Part shown: positions 58,480-64,000 of the stretch, one piece after another | How the letters are laid out: each line of letters opens with the position of its first letter | Position numbering within the stretch: the stretch's first letter is position 1 | DNA from: Larkinella arboricola | GTDB lineage: Bacteria; Bacteroidota; Bacteroidia; Cytophagales; Spirosomataceae | Direction: 5' to 3' | Assembly (NCBI RefSeq): GCF_003259745.1 | Contig: NZ_QLMC01000001.1 | Coordinates: forward strand, 558,001-622,000 | DNA length: 64,000 bases | Notes under the pieces: model-generated | Told to the model about the DNA's origin: nothing | Seen by the model: the letters and a program-made list of their open reading frames with translations, nothing else | Databases searched by the model: none | Position numbers and translations under genes: made by a program

Positions 58480-60135
58480 ATGAAGTCATTCTTGGTTCGA
58501 TTTGGAATTGTGCTGGCCGTTGTGGTCGTGGTTAATCTGCTGTCGTCATTTTTATTTTTTCGGGTTGATCTGACGCAGGAAGGCCGTTATACGCTTTCGG
58601 AAGCTACTGAAAATCTGTTAGCTAACCTCGACGATGATGTCCATGTTAACGTGTACCTGACGGGTAATCTGCCGCCCGGTTTTAAACGGCTGGAAACCAG
58701 TATCCGGGAAACGCTGGCGGAATTTCAGGCGCGGGCCGGCCAGACGCTGACCTACCGGTTTATTGACCCGACCGCCAATCCGAACGAAAAGCAGCGGACA
58801 GAATTTCAGACCCAATTGCTCCAGAAGGGCCTGACGCCGACCAACCTGAATTTCAGGAATGAGGGGAATCAGCGTACCGAACAACTGATTTACCCCTGGG
58901 CGATTGTGTCGTATAAAGGCCGTGAACTGCCGGTTTTGCTCCTGCGCGGAAACCGTTCCAGCTCGCCGGAAGAACAGTTGAATCAGTCGATTGAGAATGT
59001 GGAGTATGAACTGGCATCGGCCATTCGGCGGCTGACGGTTCGGGAGAAAAAAGTCCTGGGTGTGGCGGTTTCCTACACGGATATCGAGCCGCTGCGCATG
59101 TCGGATCTGCTGGCTACGTTGCAGGAGTTTTACGACATCAAACTGATTGATTTGCAGGCATCCCGCGATCTGGTGGGGCTGGATGGTCTGATTGTGCCCA
59201 AACCCGACCGTCCATTCACCGAAGCCGATAAATACAAGATCGACCAGTTTGTAGTCAACGGCGGAAGAGCCCTGTTCTTTGTTGACGGCTTACAAATCGA
59301 CAGCATCGGGCGGGAGGGGACCTATGCCCAGCCGCTCAACCTGAACCTGAACGATCTGTTTTTTCGCTGGGGTGTTCGGGTCAACAACGACATTATCAAA
59401 GACTTAAGCTGCGCCTTTATTCCCCTCAATGTGGGAAACATGGGCGATAAACCCAACGTGCAGTTGTTGCCGTGGCGTTTTTTTCCGTTGATCAACAATT
59501 TTGGTCGCAGCCCGATTGTCCGGAATCTGGACGCTATTTATAGCCGGTTTACCAGTACGCTCGATACCGTTCAGGCGCCGGGCATCGCGAAAACGCCCCT
59601 GCTGATGAGTTCGCAGTACACCAAAATTCTGAAGGCTCCGGCGCTGGTGAGCTACAACGAGGCCCGTCAGCAGCCCGACCCGCGCACCTACGACAGCGGG
59701 GTTCAGCTCATCGCCTGTTTGCTGGAAGGTCGTTTTCAGTCGCTTTACACCAACCGCATCCTGCCCGGCGACCCGCGGGCGGCCTCCTTCAAAGCGCAGG
59801 GGCAACCGGCCAAAATTGTAGTTTGCTCGGACGGGGATTTGCTGATCAACGACATCAATTACCAAACCAATACACCGTATCCGCTCGGCTACGAACGGTT
59901 CTCGAAAAACACGTTTGCCAACAAGGATTTTGTGGTGAATGCAGTAAATTACCTGCTGGACGACAACGGTATTATTGCTGCCCGCACCCGGCAGGTGACG
60001 CTCCGGCCCCTGGATAAAATCCGGCTCCGCGAAGACCGGCTTTCATGGCAGCTTCTGAACCTACTCGGACCGGTGGTTCTGATTGGTTTAGTGGGTGTTA
60101 CGTGGCAGTTTGCGCGCCGGAGGAAGTACGCCTGA
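58480..60135 (+). CDS. gldG: Gliding motility-associated ABC transporter substrate-binding protein GldG
   Basis: 551 residues from ATG 58480 (22 upstream codons in frame rejected). N-terminal membrane helix (about 5-28), DLTQEGRYTLSEATENLLANLDDDVHVNVYLTG (the GldG signature start), a large periplasmic part with the DUF4350-type fold (VDGLIVPKPDRPFTEADKYKIDQFVVNGG), and a C-terminal helix (about 528-545; LLGPVVLIGLVGVTW) before a basic end. GldG works with the permease GldF and ATPase GldA in gliding-associated ABC complexes; gldF is not in the window. Adjacency to dnaN is a common Cytophagales arrangement. Confidence 0.92.
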   Translation: MKSFLVRFGIVLAVVVVVNLLSSFLFFRVDLTQEGRYTLSEATENLLANLDDDVHVNVYLTGNLPPGFKRLETSIRETLAEFQARAGQTLTYRFIDPTANPNEKQRTEFQTQLLQKGLTPTNLNFRNEGNQRTEQLIYPWAIVSYKGRELPVLLLRGNRSSSPEEQLNQSIENVEYELASAIRRLTVREKKVLGVAVSYTDIEPLRMSDLLATLQEFYDIKLIDLQASRDLVGLDGLIVPKPDRPFTEADKYKIDQFVVNGGRALFFVDGLQIDSIGREGTYAQPLNLNLNDLFFRWGVRVNNDIIKDLSCAFIPLNVGNMGDKPNVQLLPWRFFPLINNFGRSPIVRNLDAIYSRFTSTLDTVQAPGIAKTPLLMSSQYTKILKAPALVSYNEARQQPDPRTYDSGVQLIACLLEGRFQSLYTNRILPGDPRAASFKAQGQPAKIVVCSDGDLLINDINYQTNTPYPLGYERFSKNTFANKDFVVNAVNYLLDDNGIIAARTRQVTLRPLDKIRLREDRLSWQLLNLLGPVVLIGLVGVTWQFARRRKYA

Positions 60136-60149
60136 GGGGCTTAAAATTA

Positions 60150-60235
60150 TTTCGCGGAGTTGAGCAGAGAACATCAGAGCTTAGCGGAGAACGACTCTGC
60201 TTACCTCAAGAAAAACTCCGCTAAACTCTGCGAAA
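60150..60235. repeat. 10-base-phased GAG palindromic repeat, copy 2
   Basis: GAG at 60157, 60167, 60177 and 60187, exactly every ten bases; outer arms 60150-60169 and 60216-60235 pair at 18 of 20 positions counting one G-U. Same architecture as the copy at 35508 but with different outer bases (TTTCGC rather than TTACACAG). Intergenic between gldG and dnaN. Confidence 0.75.
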
Positions 60236-60264
60236 CAACCCCCTTATATCTCGACTATTTTTCC

Positions 60265-60272
60265 TACTTTTG
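60265..60272 (+). promoter_or_regulatory. Candidate -7 box for dnaN
   Basis: TACTTTTG, an exact TAnnTTTG, 36 bases before the dnaN ATG at 60309. Confidence 0.55.
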
Positions 60273-60308
60273 TTCTTATTGGACAAACGGCCCCAAACAA
60301 AATTGCAT

Positions 60309-61430
60309 ATGAAATTTATCGTTTCCTCCTCCGTATTACTCAAGCAACTTTCAGCCATCAACGGTGTGGTGGCAACGAACCCAATTGTGCCGATTCTGGA
60401 GAATTTTCTGTTTAAACTGGAAGATGACACCCTGACGGTGACGGCTTCGGATCTGCAAACGACCATGATCACCAACATCGCCGTTGAGTCGTCGGAGAAG
60501 GGAGCCATTGCCATTCCAGCCAAGCTGCTGCTGGATACATTGCGCGGTCTGCCCGAACAGCCGATTACGTTCAACGTCAACACGGAAACGTTTGGAACTG
60601 AGATTCTGACCGATAATGGTCGCTATAAATTATCGGGCGAAAACCCGATTGATTTTCCGAAAATTCCGGCCGTAAACCGTAGTCTGGCGGTTGAACTGTC
60701 GTCGGATGCTCTGTTGAGCGCCATCAACAATACCGTCTTTGCTACCAGCACCGACGATCTGCGCCCGGCCATGACAGGGGTGTACCTGCAACTGAATGAA
60801 GAGAACGCAACGTTCGTAGCAACCGACGGCCACCGGCTGATTCGCTACCGCCGGACGGATATCAGTTCGCCCAGCAGTGCGTCGATGATTATTCCGCGGA
60901 AAGCCCTCACGCTGCTGAAGGCGTCGCTGCCCGAAGATGCGGTGGTGCGGGCCGAGTTTAGCCAGTCGAATGCGTCGTTTACGTTTGGCAACACGCAGAT
61001 GATCTGCCGGTTGATCGACGAGCGGTTCCCGGATTTTGAAAATGCCATTCCGGTTAACAACCCCAACGTGATGACCATTGGCCGGACCGATATTCTGAAT
61101 TCGCTGAAGCGGATCATGATTTACGCCAACCGGACTACCCACCAGATCCGGCTTTCGCTGAAAACGAATTCCCTGACGATCTCCGCCGAGGATTTGGATT
61201 ATAGCAACGAAGCCAACGAAAAGTTGCTCTGCGATTACGACGGCGACCCGCTGGAAATCGGCTTCAACGCCAAATTTCTGACCGAGATGCTCAACAACCT
61301 GAGCGCCAAAATGCTTTCGTTCGAGATGTCGGCACCCAACCGGGCGGGCCTGATCATCCCGGCTGATAAAGAAGAAAACGAAGATATGCTGATGCTGGTC
61401 ATGCCGGTTATGCTGAATACATACGCGTAA
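60309..61430 (+). CDS. dnaN: DNA polymerase III subunit beta (sliding clamp)
   Basis: 373 residues from ATG 60309 (13 earlier in-frame codons rejected; MKFIVSSS is the family start). Three clamp domains are seen: FIVSSSVLLKQLSAINGVVATNPIVPILENFLF, the central TGVYLQLNEENATFVATDGHRLIRY, and the C-terminal block ending LMLVMPVMLN with the conserved hydrophobic cleft. It holds the polymerase on DNA. Length is normal. It has its own -7 box and two hairpins downstream. Confidence 0.98.
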   Translation: MKFIVSSSVLLKQLSAINGVVATNPIVPILENFLFKLEDDTLTVTASDLQTTMITNIAVESSEKGAIAIPAKLLLDTLRGLPEQPITFNVNTETFGTEILTDNGRYKLSGENPIDFPKIPAVNRSLAVELSSDALLSAINNTVFATSTDDLRPAMTGVYLQLNEENATFVATDGHRLIRYRRTDISSPSSASMIIPRKALTLLKASLPEDAVVRAEFSQSNASFTFGNTQMICRLIDERFPDFENAIPVNNPNVMTIGRTDILNSLKRIMIYANRTTHQIRLSLKTNSLTISAEDLDYSNEANEKLLCDYDGDPLEIGFNAKFLTEMLNNLSAKMLSFEMSAPNRAGLIIPADKEENEDMLMLVMPVMLNTYA

Positions 61431-61437
61431 TCTGAGC

Positions 61438-61519
61438 CTGGATACGCGGATTAAAGGATTGGCCGGAATGGCTACGCAAATCATTCATTTTAATGACTCC
61501 TTTAATCTCCCCGAATCCA
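61438..61519. repeat. Long hairpin after dnaN
   Basis: GATTAAAGGA (61449-61458) pairs with TCCTTTAATC (61498-61507), and TGGAT/ATCCA extend the stem outward across a few mismatches. About 80 bases in all. It could be a small dispersed element or an mRNA 3' structure for dnaN. Confidence 0.45.
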
Positions 61520-61544
61520 AGTTCTGACCCATTTAATCATTTCT

Positions 61545-61576
61545 AGCCCGGAACGAGGTTCCGGGCTTGTCTTTTT
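61545..61576 (+). terminator. Rho-independent terminator downstream of dnaN
   Basis: AGCCCGGAAC and GTTCCGGGCT form a perfect 10-base stem with the 3-base loop GAG, followed by TGTCTTTTTT. Confidence 0.85.
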
Positions 61577-61588
61577 TGTGCCGGTTCG

Positions 61589-61596
61589 TATATTTG
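61589..61596 (+). promoter_or_regulatory. Candidate -7 box for the SNF2 gene
   Basis: TATATTTG, exact TAnnTTTG, right after the dnaN terminator and about 150 bases before the SNF2 ATG. Confidence 0.4.
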
Positions 61597-61743
61597 AATT
61601 TGTTGCTTACTCTAACCTGACGGCAAATCGCTCATTTTGTTTGTTTTTCAGCAGTTTATCCGCTCGAATCTGGAACGGATGGACGGCGGGGCATGAGGGT
61701 TGAGTAAGGGTAGCCAGTAATTACTACGGACCCTTAATGTGCT

Positions 61744-64000
61744 ATGAAAGTCTCTCCTGCGGAACCGTTTCAATTGGTGTACTCACTTTTGGAGCACGAG
61801 TTTCTGGGCTATCTGTTTGAAGCATTCGTGGTTCAGCTAAACCCGCGTGGTGAGTTGACCCTGCAAAATCAGACGATATCGGCCAAAAATGCGGGCGAAT
61901 TTGCCAGTGAGCTGGACGACGCCGACTTCGAGCTGGTTCGGATCATTGATGAAATACAGCAGGATGTGATTCTCAAAAAATTCAATCCGAAGAAATTACC
62001 GGCAGTTGATTTTTTTCTGAAAGTATACGATCCGCAGAAAGGCGATAAAGAGTTACAGGACCGTATCTGCGAATACCTCGAAGTACGCCGGGCGCTGATT
62101 CTGGAACGGCTGGTAGACAAGAAATTATTTGTCATGGGCAGCGATGGGAATCCGGCCTGGATGGCCATCGAGCGAATGCCGCAGAAAGCCCGGGTTTTCT
62201 TTAATTTTGTTCGTACGGAAACCGCTACCGAATATTTCCCGATTATCAAATACAAGGGCGAACGGGTTGAGTTTCAGTTTAAAGACGCCCTGTTGATCTG
62301 CGACGAACCCGCCTGGATGATGGTGGGCAACCGGCTGTTTCATTTTGAGAACAACATTGACGGGAAAAAACTGCGTCCCTTCCTGCAAAAACGCAATATT
62401 GTTATTCCCAAAAATATTGAGGAGCAGTACTATAACCGCTTCGTTGCCCCGCTGATTGCTTCGTATGATGTTTACGCCCGGGGGTTTGAAATCCGGGATG
62501 AAGAACTGACGCCCGCACCGGTATTGACGGTTTCCGAACAGGTTGACCATCGGGTGGTTCCCGCGCTCTTCGAGCAGGTAGGTACAAACGGCGACGTGCA
62601 CCGGAATGGCTCCTCGGGGCGCATGACGGATGTGTTGACGGAAATTGGTCCGACCACGTCTTTCGATGATTCTCAGGTGGTTTTTGACCTGTTGTTTCGG
62701 TACGGCCAGTTCACGTTCCGGTACGACGGTTTTACGGATTCGTCTAACGTCAGCATCGAAAAACAGGGCGATCAGTATATTTTCCACAAAATCCGGCGGG
62801 ATATACGCAAGGAGCAGTCAACTCTTTTCTGGCTGAAGGCAAACGGTCTGGAGTTGAAAGACAACGGGCACTCCCGGTTGGGCAAGGCTGCGGCTTTTGA
62901 GTGGCTTCAGCAAAACCACAACCTGCTGATGGAGGCCGGTTTTCTGGTTTCGCAGCACGCCAACGATACAAAACGGTATTTTCTGGGCTATTCGTCCATT
63001 GTGGTTTCCATCAACGAAACCCGTGACTGGTTCGACATTTACGCCAAAGTGCAGTTTGGGGAATTTGAGATTCCATTTATCAAACTGCGGACGCTGATTC
63101 TAAACAAGAAACGCGAGTTTACGCTGCCCAACGGCGAGATTGCGGTCATTCCGGAAACCTGGTTTACCAAATATTCGGAGTTGTTTGCCTTTATGGAGCA
63201 CGATGACGACAGCGACCGGCTCGTGCTTCGTAAACACCATATTGCGCTCGTTCAGGAGTTGCAGGAGGAAAGTCTGGCGTCGGCGGTCATCAGCCGGAAG
63301 CTCCAACAATTGCGGAGCTTTGAAGAAATAGCCTCCCATCCGCTGCCGAGCGGTTTTAAAGGGTCGTTGCGGCCTTATCAGAAAGCGGGGTACGACTGGC
63401 TGCAATTCCTGAATCAATACCGGTTCGGGGGGTGTCTGGCCGACGACATGGGGTTGGGCAAAACCGTAATGACGCTGGCGTTTCTGCAATCGCAGAAGGA
63501 AGCGGGACACAAAGAACCCACGCTGCTGGTGATGCCTACGTCGCTGCTCTACAACTGGGAGCTGGAAGCCCGCCGGTTTACGCCCGATTTGCGGGTAATG
63601 TCGTACACAGGCACCTACCGGGATAAGAATACCGCCCAATTTGACGATTACGACCTGATTCTGACCTCCTACGGTATTGTCCGGATTGACATTGACCTGC
63701 TGAAAACGTACCGGTTTCATTACATTATTCTGGACGAATCGCAGGCCATCAAAAACCCGTCGTCGCACATTACCCGGGCGGTAATGCAACTCGACTCGGC
63801 ACACCGGCTGATTCTGACCGGAACGCCCCTGGAAAACAGCACGATGGATTTGTGGACGCAGATGACGTTTATCAACCCCGGTTTGCTGGGCAGCCAGACG
63901 TTTTTTCGCAACGAATTTCTGGTGCCAATCGAAAAAAAGAACGACGAGCAGAAAACGCAGCGGCTTTACGGCATCATTAAACCGTTTATGCTGCGTCGGC
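61744..64000 (+). CDS. SNF2/RAD54 family DEAD/DEAH-type helicase, N-terminal part
   Basis: 752 codons are present from ATG 61744 and the frame is still open at the window end, so the C-terminus is missing. An N-terminal region of about 520 residues (YSLLEHEFLGYLFEAFVVQL at the start; SNF2_Rad54-type bacterial N-extension) leads to the SNF2 ATPase: LRPYQKAGYDWLQFLNQY, Walker A in CLADDMGLGKTVMT, motif Ia VMPTSLLYNWELEA, motif II ILDESQAIKN, motif III LTGTPLENS. These proteins use ATP to move along duplex DNA; the cellular role of the bacterial stand-alone forms is poorly known. The C-terminal helicase lobe should follow outside the window. Confidence 0.93.
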   Translation, partial: MKVSPAEPFQLVYSLLEHEFLGYLFEAFVVQLNPRGELTLQNQTISAKNAGEFASELDDADFELVRIIDEIQQDVILKKFNPKKLPAVDFFLKVYDPQKGDKELQDRICEYLEVRRALILERLVDKKLFVMGSDGNPAWMAIERMPQKARVFFNFVRTETATEYFPIIKYKGERVEFQFKDALLICDEPAWMMVGNRLFHFENNIDGKKLRPFLQKRNIVIPKNIEEQYYNRFVAPLIASYDVYARGFEIRDEELTPAPVLTVSEQVDHRVVPALFEQVGTNGDVHRNGSSGRMTDVLTEIGPTTSFDDSQVVFDLLFRYGQFTFRYDGFTDSSNVSIEKQGDQYIFHKIRRDIRKEQSTLFWLKANGLELKDNGHSRLGKAAAFEWLQQNHNLLMEAGFLVSQHANDTKRYFLGYSSIVVSINETRDWFDIYAKVQFGEFEIPFIKLRTLILNKKREFTLPNGEIAVIPETWFTKYSELFAFMEHDDDSDRLVLRKHHIALVQELQEESLASAVISRKLQQLRSFEEIASHPLPSGFKGSLRPYQKAGYDWLQFLNQYRFGGCLADDMGLGKTVMTLAFLQSQKEAGHKEPTLLVMPTSLLYNWELEARRFTPDLRVMSYTGTYRDKNTAQFDDYDLILTSYGIVRIDIDLLKTYRFHYIILDESQAIKNPSSHITRAVMQLDSAHRLILTGTPLENSTMDLWTQMTFINPGLLGSQTFFRNEFLVPIEKKNDEQKTQRLYGIIKPFMLRR

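Overview
The window looks like chromosomal DNA of a Cytophagales bacterium (Bacteroidota), most likely Spirosomaceae. Pointers are gldG next to dnaN, FecR-type anti-sigma factors with a C-terminal DUF4974, DUF4833 and DUF5009 proteins, two-component propeller hybrid kinases, many exported sugar dehydrogenases with fused cytochrome c, and several exact TAnnTTTG boxes (the Bacteroidota -7 element) a short way upstream of genes. Base composition is about half G+C by eye and even. I see no tRNA, rRNA, CRISPR array, transposase or phage gene.

Layout. 1-2533: tail of a subtilase, then a minus-strand ThuA/DUF5009 pair. 2534-4216: intergenic DNA and an orphan FecR gene. 4340-14640: an almost entirely exported catabolic island on the plus strand: a Tat-signal RidA-like enamine deaminase, a Tat-signal SelA/DgaE-like PLP enzyme, two paralogous Sec-exported amidohydrolase/deacetylases flanking two glucose/sorbosone dehydrogenase-type beta-propellers and a cytochrome c, then a BASS transporter and an SMP-30 lactonase-like protein. 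14709-22620: regulation: a PAS kinase with a receiver-CRP fusion, a thioredoxin-like protein without its CXXC, a TetR gene with an NAD(P)-binding partner, an OmpR-type two-component system with a small membrane protein between its genes, and an ECF sigma factor. 22824-28536: a minus-strand operon for exported oxidation: gluconate dehydrogenase subunit 3, GMC oxidoreductase, and an 1149-residue ThuA-dehydrogenase-PKD-cytochrome c-CBM6 fusion. 28651-35402: a VOC protein and a TolC/RND/adaptor/lipoprotein efflux operon. 35612-42481: Crp/Fnr, OsmC, a second two-component system, an AlkZ-like protein, DinB, arylamine N-acetyltransferase and carbonic anhydrase. 42985-57704: a 1406-residue hybrid kinase, an exported family often mislabelled asparagine synthetase B, PspC, FUSC, AraC, AI-2E, P1 peptidase, a lone receiver and a methyltransferase. 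57787-64000: DUF4833, gldG, dnaN and the start of a SNF2 helicase.

How the parts may work together. The 4.3-14.6 kb island reads as a periplasmic pathway in which an N-acyl or O-acyl substrate is deacylated, a PLP enzyme eliminates ammonia, RidA hydrolyses the released enamine, and propeller dehydrogenases pass electrons to cytochrome c. The substrate is unknown; this is inference from families and export signals. The 22.8-28.5 kb operon is a second exported oxidation module.

Most notable non-coding signals: (a) the same four-copy direct repeat with identical 12/10/11-base spacing lies before the OmpR-type regulator gene and before a terminator-ended, gene-free stretch that may encode a small RNA; (b) two dispersed hairpins built from 10-base GAG-phased units and one built from 7-base purine units; (c) interleaved inverted repeats with pseudoknot topology before the hybrid kinase. 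Start codons were moved inward from the longest reading frame for DinB, the N-acetyltransferase, carbonic anhydrase, AI-2E, P1 peptidase, methyltransferase, gldG and dnaN.
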